A DNA stretch of 12,674 nt from Bacteroidetes bacterium HGW-Bacteroidetes-12. GTDB taxonomy: Bacteria; Bacteroidota; Bacteroidia; Flavobacteriales_E; Vicingaceae. The DNA is taken from contig PHDR01000038.1 in NCBI GenBank assembly GCA_002841035.1, forward strand, positions 1 to 12,674, in the 5' to 3' direction. Under the pieces are notes generated by a model. That model worked only from the letters and a program-made list of their open reading frames with translations, ran no database searches and was not told the origin of the DNA. This document shows, piece after piece, positions 1-6,848 of this stretch (its first letter is position 1; the number at the start of each line of letters is the position of its first letter). A program made the translations under genes and the position numbers.

Positions 1-126
1 TATTTAAATAGAGGACTGATTTTACTGATATTAAACAACAACGAACAAGCCTGTAAGGATTTAAGTAGTGCAGGAGAATTAGGAATTCCTTCGGTTTACC
101 AGTTAATTAATAGGTATTGCAATTAG
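1..126 (+). CDS. C-terminal end of a TPR/Sel1-like repeat protein (5' truncated)
   Basis: Frame 1 is open from the first base to TAG at 124-126 and gives the last 41 residues of a protein that begins outside the window. The residues include NNNEQACKDLSSAGELGI followed by a short tail ending INRYCN. An 'ACKDL..AGELG' helix pair and a terminal Asn-Arg/Lys-Tyr-Cys are what I know from the last repeat of Bacteroidota tetratricopeptide or Sel1-like proteins. The role of the whole protein cannot be told from this fragment. It ends 16 nt before the stop codon of the convergent SCO1 gene. Confidence 0.6.
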   Translation, partial: YLNRGLILLILNNNEQACKDLSSAGELGIPSVYQLINRYCN

Positions 127-142
127 CATTTAATTTACTTTT

Positions 143-859
143 CTACTTTTGCTTCCCAATATTAATATTTTCTTTTTTCTTTCCTTTTAAAGGAACAACT
201 TCCTCACGATAAAGAATATCAATGGCATCTGTTAAATCTTTTTTCATTTCGGAATAAACTGTCCCATCAAAATAACCTCTAACATGTCCTTTTTTATCAA
301 CAAGAATTAATAATTGAGAATGAAGAAACCCTCCTTCAGCAATAGAATCTTTAGCAACATTAACAAAAAAACCACTAAATGCAATGTCGTAAATAGCATC
401 TTTATCTCCTGTAACAAAATCCCAATTGGTTGTGTTTGCATGAACTTTTTTAGCATATTCTTTTAGAACGGGAACAGAATCTTGTTCTGGATTTACGGTA
501 ATGGATAAAAAGCGTAAATCTTTCCTATCTTCAAATTTATTTTGAATATAAACCATGTTTGTTGCCATTTTAGGACAAATGGTGGGGCAAGTAACAAAAA
601 AGAAATCAGCTACATATACCTTTCCTAATAAATCATCACGAGTTACTTTTTTTCCATCTTGATTGGTAAATTCAAAATAAGGAATAGTGTGATATGTGGT
701 ATCATACTTCCCTTCTTCATTTAATATTGCGGTTTTATTTCCATAATATTGAAGTTTTGTGTAATTATGTTTTCCTGTGTATAAAAAAAGATAAAACAAA
801 GAGGGCAAAAGCAAAATAGCCGATAAAATAATTATCTTTTTAAGGTTGGAAGATGTCAT
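143..859 (-). CDS. SCO1/SenC family copper chaperone
   Basis: A 238-residue thioredoxin-fold protein tethered to the membrane. Residues about 8-28 form a single hydrophobic N-terminal helix, so the domain should lie outside the cytoplasmic membrane. The family's copper site is complete: C91-P-T-I-C95 (CxxxC) and the distal H180 in a GGFLHSQ context. SCO proteins deliver copper to, or reduce, the CuA centre of cytochrome c oxidase subunit II; some act more generally as thiol oxidoreductases. Length and motif spacing are normal. It lies 28 nt downstream of the aldehyde dehydrogenase on the same strand, so the two are probably co-transcribed. No oxidase or haem gene is next to it, so its partner must lie elsewhere. 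The family call is secure; the specific target is inferred. Confidence 0.9.
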   Translation of the reverse strand: MTSSNLKKIIILSAILLLPSLFYLFLYTGKHNYTKLQYYGNKTAILNEEGKYDTTYHTIPYFEFTNQDGKKVTRDDLLGKVYVADFFFVTCPTICPKMATNMVYIQNKFEDRKDLRFLSITVNPEQDSVPVLKEYAKKVHANTTNWDFVTGDKDAIYDIAFSGFFVNVAKDSIAEGGFLHSQLLILVDKKGHVRGYFDGTVYSEMKKDLTDAIDILYREEVVPLKGKKKENINIGKQK

Positions 860-887
860 TTTTTAAATTTTGAATACTTTTTTAGAA

Positions 888-2342
888 CTACCCTTTTAAA
901 TACGATTTTAAACCATGCAAACCACCTTCACGACCAAAGCCGCTTTCTTTAAATCCACCAAAAGGAGAAGTTGGGTCAAATTTATTGAAGGTGTTTCCCC
1001 AAATTACTCCTGCTTTTAGTTGAGAGGTTAAATTAAACAATTTTGAGCCTTTATCTGTCCAAACACCAGCAGACAAGCCATAAGGAGTATTGTTTGCTTT
1101 TTCTATCACTTCCGAAACAGTTCTAAATGTTTGAATGGCTAATACGGGACCAAAAATTTCTTCTTGCACAATGCGATTCGATTGCGAAACACCTGTAAAT
1201 AAAGTAGGTTTACACCAATATCCATTTTTAGGAACACTACACGAAGGTTGATACATTTCTGCTCCTTCGGCTTTACCAATTTTAAGGTATTTGTTAATGG
1301 TGTTGAGTTGTTCTTTAGAGTTTATTGCTCCAATATCGGTATTTTTATCTAATGGATTTCCAATAACGAGGGCGTCCATTCTATCTTTTAGTTTTCGCAA
1401 CACTACATCATAAACCGATTCTTGCACAAACAACCGAGAGCCTGCACAACAAACGTGTCCTTGGTTAAAATAAATTCCATTGATAATTCCTTCAACCGCT
1501 TGGTCTAAGGCAGCATCTTCAAAAATAATGTTGGCAGCTTTTCCGCCCAATTCTAAGGTGGCTTTTTTGTGTGTGCCTGCAATGGCATTTTGTATGATTT
1601 TTCCAACACCTGTTGAGCCAGTAAAAGCAATTTTATCTACATCAGGATGGTTCACAATAGCTGCTCCTGTTGCTCCAGCTCCTGTAACAATATTTACAAC
1701 ACCATCGGGCAAACCAGCATCTTGAATTAATTCTGCCAATTTTAAGGCGGTTAATGAGGTGGTTTCGGCAGGTTTAAGTACAACCGTATTTCCTGTTGCT
1801 AATGCTGGAGCTATTTTCCAAGCCGCCATCAACAACGGAAAATTCCAAGGAATAATTTGCCCAGCAACACCCAACGGTTGCATTTTTTTGTTTGGGAAAG
1901 CATAATCCAATTTATCGGCCCAACCTGCATAATAAAAAAAGTGAGCTGCTGCTAAAGGAACGTCAATATCTCTCGATTCTCTAATTGCTTTTCCGCCATC
2001 AAGTGTTTCAATTACAGCAAATTCCCTAGCTCGTTCCTGAATTAATCGGGCAATTCGATAAATGTATTTAGCGCGTTCTTTGGCTGGCATTTTACTCCAT
2101 ACTTCGTTGTAGGCTTTTCGGGCAGCTTTCACGGCTTTGTCCACATCTTTTTCGTTGGCTTCGGCAATTAAGGCAAGTTTTTCTTCTGTTGCAGGGTTTA
2201 TGCTGTCAAAATACTTTCCTGAAGTGGGTTTAACCCATTTACCATCAATAAATAATTCGTATTGTTTTTTTATTGAAATGTGGTCGGTGCTTTCTAACGA
2301 AGGAGCAAAATCCCACCCTTTATTTATGTTAATTTTTGTCAT
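888..2342 (-). CDS. Aldehyde dehydrogenase (NAD(P)+-dependent, ALDH superfamily)
   Basis: A full-length 484-residue cytosolic ALDH that oxidises an aldehyde to the acid. Visible landmarks are IIPWNFP with N167, VVLKPAE with K190 and E193 (cofactor binding), FTGSTGVG at about 240-247 (nucleotide-binding glycines), ELGGK with the general base E264, and NQGHVCCAG with the catalytic cysteine at C298. EEIFGP and the C-terminal SPFGGFKESGFGREGG are also present. His replaces the usual Gln two residues before the catalytic Cys. It shares strand and neighbourhood with deoC, whose reaction releases acetaldehyde, so acetaldehyde is a reasonable but unproven substrate. The ATG at 2342 lies inside the first unit of a tandem repeat, so its leader is unusual (see the array at 2332-2707). 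No Shine-Dalgarno is visible; the start is preceded by an A-rich stretch. Confidence 0.93.
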   Translation of the reverse strand: MTKININKGWDFAPSLESTDHISIKKQYELFIDGKWVKPTSGKYFDSINPATEEKLALIAEANEKDVDKAVKAARKAYNEVWSKMPAKERAKYIYRIARLIQERAREFAVIETLDGGKAIRESRDIDVPLAAAHFFYYAGWADKLDYAFPNKKMQPLGVAGQIIPWNFPLLMAAWKIAPALATGNTVVLKPAETTSLTALKLAELIQDAGLPDGVVNIVTGAGATGAAIVNHPDVDKIAFTGSTGVGKIIQNAIAGTHKKATLELGGKAANIIFEDAALDQAVEGIINGIYFNQGHVCCAGSRLFVQESVYDVVLRKLKDRMDALVIGNPLDKNTDIGAINSKEQLNTINKYLKIGKAEGAEMYQPSCSVPKNGYWCKPTLFTGVSQSNRIVQEEIFGPVLAIQTFRTVSEVIEKANNTPYGLSAGVWTDKGSKLFNLTSQLKAGVIWGNTFNKFDPTSPFGGFKESGFGREGGLHGLKSYLKG

Positions 2343-2442
2343 TTTTATCTATGTTATTATCCGCAAAGACACTAAGTTTCTATTTTTCACATTGTTTTCC
2401 CGCAGATTTCGGTAATTCCCGCAGATTTTTATTCTCACATTG

Positions 2443-2469
2443 TTATATTGCTATATTGATTTTTGTCAT
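2443..2469 (-). other. Upstream micro-ORF copy 1 in the ALDH leader
   Basis: Read on the minus strand, the second repeat unit begins with ATG and encodes M-T-K-I-N-I-A-I followed by TAA. The first six residues are identical to those of the aldehyde dehydrogenase (MTKINI). The A-rich sequence just before the ATG matches that before the real start. It lies 127 bp upstream of the gene start and could be translated if the transcript extends over it. This is seen in the sequence; translation is not shown. Confidence 0.45.
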
Positions 2470-2569
2470 TTTTTTCTAATTTCATTGGTTTTTTACCGCA
2501 AAGACGCTAAGTTTTACATTGTTTTCCCGCAGATTTCGGTGATTACCGCAGATTTTTATTCTCACATTG

Positions 2570-2596
2570 TTATATTGCTATATTGATTTTTGTCAT
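2570..2596 (-). other. Upstream micro-ORF copy 2 in the ALDH leader
   Basis: The third repeat unit carries the same minus-strand eight-codon frame, M-T-K-I-N-I-A-I then TAA, 254 bp upstream of the dehydrogenase start. The 19 bases around its ATG ('atttttgtcatttttatct' on the plus strand) are identical to those at the true start of the gene. Confidence 0.45.
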
Positions 2597-2747
2597 TTTT
2601 ATCTAATTTCATTGGTTTCTTACCGCAAAAGACACTAAGTTTTTATTTTCCATATTGTTTTCCCGCAGATTTCGGTGATTACCGCAGATTTTTATTGTTA
2701 CATTATTAATCCTCACATTTACACATTTACAAATTCTCACACCTTTG

Positions 2748-3659
2748 TTAATCCTTAGAAAAATAATCTTTTGATTGATAAATGCCTGTTTCTTGTTTCA
2801 TTATTTGCATTAATACATCGTTGGCAAGGCTACTGGCCCCAAATCGAAACCATTTCTTATCTAACCAATCGGCTCCTAATGTTTCTTTAACCAACAACAG
2901 ATATTGCAAGGCTAATTTTGCGTTTGAAATTCCTCCAGCAGGCTTCATACCTATTTGTATGCCTGTTTTGTAATAATAATCTTTTATCGCTTCGAGCATT
3001 ACTAACGTAACGGGCAAGGTTGCAGCCGGGCTAATTTTTCCTGTTGATGTTTTTATAAAATCTGCTCCAGCGTACATAGCAATATCACTTGCTCTTCTAA
3101 CCTTATCAAAACTACCTAATTCGCCTGTTTCTAAAATTACTTTTAACCTGGATTTGCCACACGCTTCTTTTATTGCAGCAATTTCATCAAAAACAAAGTT
3201 ATAATCTCCTTCATGGAATTTGCCTCTGCTAATTACCATATCTACCTCTTCTGCACCATTATCCACTGCCATTTTTGTATCCAACAATTTTATTTCTAAG
3301 CTCGATTGTCCGCTCGGAAAAGCAGTAGCCACAGAAGCAACATTAATTCCAGAGCCTTTTAAAGCAGTTTTTGCCGTTTTCACAAAGTTTGGATACACGC
3401 AAACTGCGGCAACTGTTGGCAAATTGGGTTGTGCATCGTGCAAGTGCATGGCTTTGTTGCACAATTGCATTACTTTTTTATCGGTATCAGCACCTTCTAA
3501 TGTGGTGAGGTCTATCATGCTCAACGCCATTTTAAGCCCGTGCATTTTAGCTTCTTTTTTTAGACTTCTTGATGTAATTCTATCTATTCTATCTAAAATT
3601 CCTACCTGATCTACAGCAACGGAAGCGTTAAATTCTATTTTTGATTTTGTTGTAAGCAT
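2748..3659 (-). CDS. deoC: Deoxyribose-phosphate aldolase
   Basis: A 303-residue class I aldolase that splits 2-deoxy-D-ribose 5-phosphate into glyceraldehyde 3-phosphate and acetaldehyde during deoxynucleoside breakdown. The Schiff-base lysine is K203 in FIKTSTGK. The acid/base partners are D140 in EEVDMVI and K239 in GMKPAGGI. VCVYP, FPSG and the C-terminal FRFGASSL are also typical. It is longer than the 259-residue E. coli enzyme and resembles the long DERA type. I chose ATG at 3659 over an in-frame TTG at 3680, because the TTG falls inside the best -7 promoter match (3678-3685). The stop is followed by repeats and then the ALDH on the same strand. Whether both are read from one promoter across the array is unclear. 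Confidence 0.93.
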   Translation of the reverse strand: MLTTKSKIEFNASVAVDQVGILDRIDRITSRSLKKEAKMHGLKMALSMIDLTTLEGADTDKKVMQLCNKAMHLHDAQPNLPTVAAVCVYPNFVKTAKTALKGSGINVASVATAFPSGQSSLEIKLLDTKMAVDNGAEEVDMVISRGKFHEGDYNFVFDEIAAIKEACGKSRLKVILETGELGSFDKVRRASDIAMYAGADFIKTSTGKISPAATLPVTLVMLEAIKDYYYKTGIQIGMKPAGGISNAKLALQYLLLVKETLGADWLDKKWFRFGASSLANDVLMQIMKQETGIYQSKDYFSKD

Positions 3660-3677
3660 AGTTGATATATTGAACAC

Positions 3678-3685
3678 CAAAAATA
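3678..3685 (-). promoter_or_regulatory. Candidate -7 element for deoC
   Basis: The minus strand reads TATTTTTG, matching the Bacteroidota -7 consensus TAnnTTTG. It would place the transcript start near 3671, about 12 nt before the ATG at 3659. No clear TTG -33 element is seen at the right distance, so this is a moderate match in an AT-rich region. Confidence 0.4.
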
Positions 3686-3724
3686 AGAAAACCTTTTAAG
3701 ATTTTTTTGTATTTTATAAAAAGC

Positions 3725-3732
3725 TATTTTTG
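3725..3732 (+). promoter_or_regulatory. Candidate -7 element for cysC
   Basis: The plus strand reads TATTTTTG, matching TAnnTTTG, with a TTG at 3707-3709. That spacing of 15 nt is shorter than the usual range. Transcription would start near 3739, only a few bases before the ATG at 3741, implying a leaderless or nearly leaderless message. Tentative. Confidence 0.35.
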
Positions 3733-3740
3733 TGCTTAAA

Positions 3741-4355
3741 ATGAAACATCAACAAAACAAAAACATATTTCCAATTTTTGATAAAATTGCTGGAAGAGCA
3801 GAAAAAGAGCAGTTTTTAAATCAAAAATCTAAAGTAATTTGGATGACTGGACTTTCTGGTTCTGGAAAAACTACCATAGCCATTGAATTGGAAAAAGAAC
3901 TACTGAAAAGAGGTTTTTTTACGCAAGTGTTAGATGGAGATAATGTGCGAGCGGGAATTAATAACAATTTAGGATTTTCGGAAGAAGACAGAACGGAAAA
4001 CATTAGAAGAATTGCTGAGGTTGCTAAGTTGTTTTTAAATGGTGGAATTATTACTATTAATTGTTTTGTTAGTCCAACCAACGCTATTCGTGAAAATGCT
4101 AAAAAAATTATTGGAGCAACTGATTTTATTGAAGTTTTTATTGATACTCCCATTGAAATTTGCGAAAAACGTGATGTAAAAGGTTTGTATAAAAAAGCTC
4201 GTGCAGGAGAAATTAAAGATTTTACAGGTATTAATGCTCCTTTTGAAGCTCCAACCAACGCAACTCTTGTTGTTGAAACAAAAAACAAAACCATAACTCA
4301 AAGCGTGGACGATTTACTTGTGGCTATTTTACCTTTAATTACCTATAAAAAATGA
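3741..4355 (+). CDS. cysC: Adenylylsulfate (APS) kinase
   Basis: A 204-residue cytosolic kinase that phosphorylates adenosine 5'-phosphosulfate to PAPS, the sulfate donor for sulfonation and an intermediate in assimilation. It has the P-loop GLSGSGKTT (37-45), DGDNVR (65-70), the substrate segment GFSEEDRTENIRR, S111 in a VSP context, and the CysC signature KGLYKKARAGEIKDFTG (147-163). Bacterial enzymes often have SPHR or SPYR; here it is SPTN with an Arg at 117. The ATG at 3741 is preferred to an in-frame GTG at 3732, which overlaps the likely promoter. It stands alone without cysD or cysN (ATP sulfurylase) and overlaps the TM2 gene by 4 nt. PAPS could therefore serve sulfated glycans rather than cysteine synthesis, but that is inference. 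Confidence 0.93.
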   Translation: MKHQQNKNIFPIFDKIAGRAEKEQFLNQKSKVIWMTGLSGSGKTTIAIELEKELLKRGFFTQVLDGDNVRAGINNNLGFSEEDRTENIRRIAEVAKLFLNGGIITINCFVSPTNAIRENAKKIIGATDFIEVFIDTPIEICEKRDVKGLYKKARAGEIKDFTGINAPFEAPTNATLVVETKNKTITQSVDDLLVAILPLITYKK

Positions 4356-4735
4356 TGAAAATTATTTCTTTATGGCTTTTCATTTTCACAATGTATTTTT
4401 CTGCTCAAGCCAATGTTTATTTTGTTAACGATACGTTGCTTGTTGAAAACTTATCGCTTTCTGTATCCCAAGAAATGGAGCGTATTATTGTTGTTGAAAC
4501 CCAAAAGGAAGTAAAGTTTAAACGAGGAAAAGCAATCGCACTAACCATTTTAACTGGCTTTTTAGGAGGTCATCGCATTTATTTAGGTACGCACCAACGA
4601 ACACCTATTATTTATTCGGTAACTTTTGGAGGTTTTGGAATTTTGCCCTTGATTGATTTAGTACATCTTATTTTCATAAAAGACATTTCGATTTATGAAA
4701 ATAATACACAAATAATGATGTGGAGGAAGGAATGA
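4352..4735 (+). CDS. TM2-domain membrane protein
   Basis: A 127-residue protein with a signal peptide (about 1-20, ending SAQA), an extracytoplasmic stretch of about 35 residues, then two membrane helices (about 61-73 and 84-108). Between them is the TM2 hallmark FLGGHRIYLGT (70-80), and after them a conserved KDISIYENN...MMW tail. Proteins of this form are frequent in Bacteroidota; their molecular function is not established. The start overlaps the cysC stop in an ATGATG arrangement, which suggests translational coupling. A second ATG directly follows the first, so the start could be one codon later. Confidence 0.8.
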   Translation: MMKIISLWLFIFTMYFSAQANVYFVNDTLLVENLSLSVSQEMERIIVVETQKEVKFKRGKAIALTILTGFLGGHRIYLGTHQRTPIIYSVTFGGFGILPLIDLVHLIFIKDISIYENNTQIMMWRKE

Positions 4736-4823
4736 GTATAAAAGTACTTAGAAGTGCCTTGAATACTTAAAGTTTGTGAAGCGTAAGTTACTAATTCCTA
4801 AATACTAACTACTAATACCTATT

Positions 4824-5732
4824 TTGAACTGGCAACCAACCATAAACGGATTTAACTCCTACCTTCAACTTGAAAAGTCGTTGGCAAAAAACTCTGTGGA
4901 AGCTTACTTGAGTGATGTGGAACGATTTGTATCTTTTTTAGATTATCATAAAATCAGTGTTTCGCCCGAAAAAGTAACGCAACAGCAAATTGAACAATTT
5001 TTAGAGTGGATAAGTGTGTTGGGAATGAGTGCTAGAAGTCAATCTCGTATTTTATCAGGATTAAAAGCTTTTTATCATTATTTGCTCATGGAAGACGTGA
5101 TAACAGTTTCGCCAATCGCATTAATTGATGCTCCAAAAATTGGAAGAAAACTCCCAGAAGTTTTAAATATTCAAGAAATTGATGCTATAATAAATGCAAT
5201 AGATTTAAGTACACCTGAAGGATTAAGAAACAAAGCCATTTTAGAAACGCTTTATAGTTGTGGTTTGCGTGTTTCGGAGTTAATTAATTTACAACTCTCG
5301 TTTTTAATGTTTGATGATGGTTTTATTCGGATTATTGGCAAAGGCAACAAAGAACGTATTGTTCCTATTGGCGATGCTGCTATGAAACACATTAAAATTT
5401 ATATAGGACATGTTAGAAACCATTTTCCAACCATAGCCAAAGGAAGTGAAGACATTTTGTTTTTAAACCGAAGAGGAAAAAAACTAACCCGAGTAATGAT
5501 TTTTACTATCATAAAAAAATTAGCTGAAAAAGCAGGAATTAATAAAAATGTAAGTCCGCACACCTTCCGACATTCTTTTGCTACGCACTTGGTGGAAGGC
5601 GGAGCAGATTTACGTGCAGTGCAAGAAATGTTAGGACACGAATCCATTACCACCACCGAAATTTATACGCATTTAGATCGGTCTTATCTCAAACAAGCAA
5701 TTATGGATTTTCATCCGAGGGGGAAATTGTAA
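4824..5732 (+). CDS. xerD: Site-specific tyrosine recombinase XerD
   Basis: A 302-residue tyrosine recombinase of normal Xer length. Residues about 3-100 are the SAM-like core-binding domain (EKSLAKNSVEAYLSDVERF) and 110-300 the catalytic domain. All catalytic residues are visible: R149 (CGLRVSEL), K173 (GKGNKER), H246 and R249 (PHTFRHSFATHL), H272 (LGHESITTTE) and nucleophile Y281. XerD acts with XerC at dif to resolve chromosome dimers. The start is TTG at 4824; no in-frame ATG lies near the conserved N-terminus. The 88 nt upstream hold only AT-rich decayed direct repeats ('actaa', 'aatac') and no gene. Assignment to XerD rather than XerC rests on overall similarity as I recall it; a Xer housekeeping enzyme is more likely than a phage integrase. 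Confidence 0.85.
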   Translation: MNWQPTINGFNSYLQLEKSLAKNSVEAYLSDVERFVSFLDYHKISVSPEKVTQQQIEQFLEWISVLGMSARSQSRILSGLKAFYHYLLMEDVITVSPIALIDAPKIGRKLPEVLNIQEIDAIINAIDLSTPEGLRNKAILETLYSCGLRVSELINLQLSFLMFDDGFIRIIGKGNKERIVPIGDAAMKHIKIYIGHVRNHFPTIAKGSEDILFLNRRGKKLTRVMIFTIIKKLAEKAGINKNVSPHTFRHSFATHLVEGGADLRAVQEMLGHESITTTEIYTHLDRSYLKQAIMDFHPRGKL

Positions 5733-5767
5733 TTACAAAGTATAAAAGTATATATTAAAAAACAAAA

Positions 5768-5791
5768 AAACCTCAGATTTCTCTGAGGTTT
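5768..5791 (-). terminator. Rho-independent terminator of the initiator tRNA
   Basis: 'cctcaga' (5771-5777) and 'tctgagg' (5782-5788) form a perfect 7-bp stem with loop TTTC, extended to 10 bp by flanking A/T pairs. On the minus strand it lies five bases past the tRNA 3' end and runs into a T-rich tail, as expected for tRNA termination. On the plus strand it might also stop xerD readthrough, but the T-run there is poor. Confidence 0.8.
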
Positions 5792-5795
5792 CTAG

Positions 5796-5868
<73 letters not shown>

Positions 5869-5904
5869 ATATATCTTAAAAATGTTTTTCCTTCTTTCGG
5901 ACTG

Positions 5905-5912
5905 CAAACTTA
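5905..5912 (-). promoter_or_regulatory. Candidate -7 element for tRNA-fMet
   Basis: The minus strand reads TAAGTTTG, a full match to TAnnTTTG, about 37 nt upstream of the tRNA 5' end. Transcription would start near 5898 with a leader of about 30 nt to be removed by RNase P. No good TTG -33 box is seen. Confidence 0.45.
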
Positions 5913-6076
5913 CGATTTTTTGTATAGAATCCTACTAACTTTCTGTGAAAACTTTTCTTGTAACTGGGTTTTTGTTCTAAACTCTTATCTAAACAATTTA
6001 AAATCAATATAATCAACACAATAATGAATAAATTAACGATTAACAATTTTTACATTTTATGTCAGCTAAAAAATAG

Positions 6077-6084
6077 TACTTTTG
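6077..6084 (+). promoter_or_regulatory. Candidate -7 element for the gldFG operon
   Basis: TACTTTTG matches TAnnTTTG and lies 33 nt before the gldF start, within the 5869-6116 gap that otherwise holds only the tRNA promoter and AT-rich sequence. There is no clear -33 TTG. This is the best candidate for gldF-gldG transcription. Confidence 0.4.
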
Positions 6085-6116
6085 GTTTTTTGTTTTAAAA
6101 CTAAATTGATTATTCC

Positions 6117-6848
6117 ATGCTAACCCTAGTCAATAAAGAAATAAAAAGTTTTTTAGGCTCTTTGGTTGGCTATATTGTGATTGCAGTTTTCCTAACTACC
6201 ATTGGCTTGTTTATGTGGGTTTTTCCTGGCGATACCAATGTGTTGGATGGAGGATTCTCCACCATAGGTTCTTTATTTTATATCGCTCCTTGGGTATTTA
6301 TGTTTTTAATTCCTGCCATTACCATGCGATTACTTTCAGAAGAAAGTCGAACAGGAACAATAGAGTTGTTGCTTACAAAACCCATCACTGATTTTCAAAT
6401 TGTTTTTGCTAAATATTTAGCAGGATTTTCACTGGTTTTTTTCTCATTACTTCCCACGTTGGTTTATTATTATTCGGTTTATAATTTAGGAAATCCTGTT
6501 GGAAATATTGATTCTGGTGGCACCTGGGGTTCGTATTTTGGATTGTTGTTTTTGGGAAGTGTGTTTGTTGCTATAGGGTTATTTGCAAGCTCCATCACCA
6601 ACAATCAAATCATCTCATTCATTGTGGGAGTGTTTCTTTGTTTTTTTGCTTATGCAGGGTTTGACTCACTAAGTGCGATGGAATTGTTTGGTTCTGTAGA
6701 TGCTTTTTTATTAAAACTTGGAATTAATGAACATTATCGTTCCATGAGTAGAGGTGTAATTGACACAAGAGATGTAATCTATTTTCTAAGTGTTATTTTC
6801 TTGTTTTTATTATTAACTAAAACCGTATTGGGAAGTAGAAAATGGTAA
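6117..6848 (+). CDS. gldF: Gliding motility ABC transporter permease GldF
   Basis: A 243-residue ABC-2 type permease with six predicted membrane helices (about 17-36, 50-70, 98-120, 138-158, 163-182, 220-237). A cytoplasmic coupling segment, ESRTGTIELLLTKP (75-89), follows helix 2 and is characteristic of GldF and NosY-like permeases. In Flavobacterium, GldF and GldG work with the ATPase GldA and are required for gliding, though not in all gliding Bacteroidota; the transported substrate is unknown. The gene overlaps gldG by 7 nt, indicating an operon. gldA is not in the window. Confidence 0.92.
   Translation: MLTLVNKEIKSFLGSLVGYIVIAVFLTTIGLFMWVFPGDTNVLDGGFSTIGSLFYIAPWVFMFLIPAITMRLLSEESRTGTIELLLTKPITDFQIVFAKYLAGFSLVFFSLLPTLVYYYSVYNLGNPVGNIDSGGTWGSYFGLLFLGSVFVAIGLFASSITNNQIISFIVGVFLCFFAYAGFDSLSAMELFGSVDAFLLKLGINEHYRSMSRGVIDTRDVIYFLSVIFLFLLLTKTVLGSRKW

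Larger units (their letters stand above)
2332..2707. repeat. Three-copy intergenic tandem repeat between deoC and the aldehyde dehydrogenase
   Basis: The whole 405-bp gap between deoC and the ALDH is made of imperfect tandem units starting near 2332, 2459 and 2586, a first-order period of 127 bp with small internal indels. Each unit contains, in order, the block around 'atttttgtcat', a 'ccgcaaagac(a/g)ctaagttt' block (2361, 2496, 2623), 'attgttttcccgcagattt' (2391, 2518, 2654), and a second 'cgcagattttt'. Units 2 and 3 are nearly identical. Unit 1 differs most around 2343-2360, and unit 3 fades after about 2700. Within units 2 and 3, 'cggtgattaccg' forms a small stem. These words belong to a type of short intergenic repeat common in Bacteroidota. 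No other gene is visible here. Confidence 0.9.

Noticed and set aside
1480..1725. Open frames antisense to real genes, for example inside the aldehyde dehydrogenase, deoC, cysC and the glycosyltransferases
   Set aside because: They lie opposite genes with complete family motifs and show no recognisable domain or start context of their own.
2332..2707. Possible CRISPR array
   Set aside because: The units are about 127 bp with no short constant repeat and variable spacer pattern, the whole unit is conserved, and no cas genes are present.
4736..4823. Hidden small gene before xerD
   Set aside because: The 88 bp are AT-rich decayed repeats with stop codons; no frame with a recognisable product.
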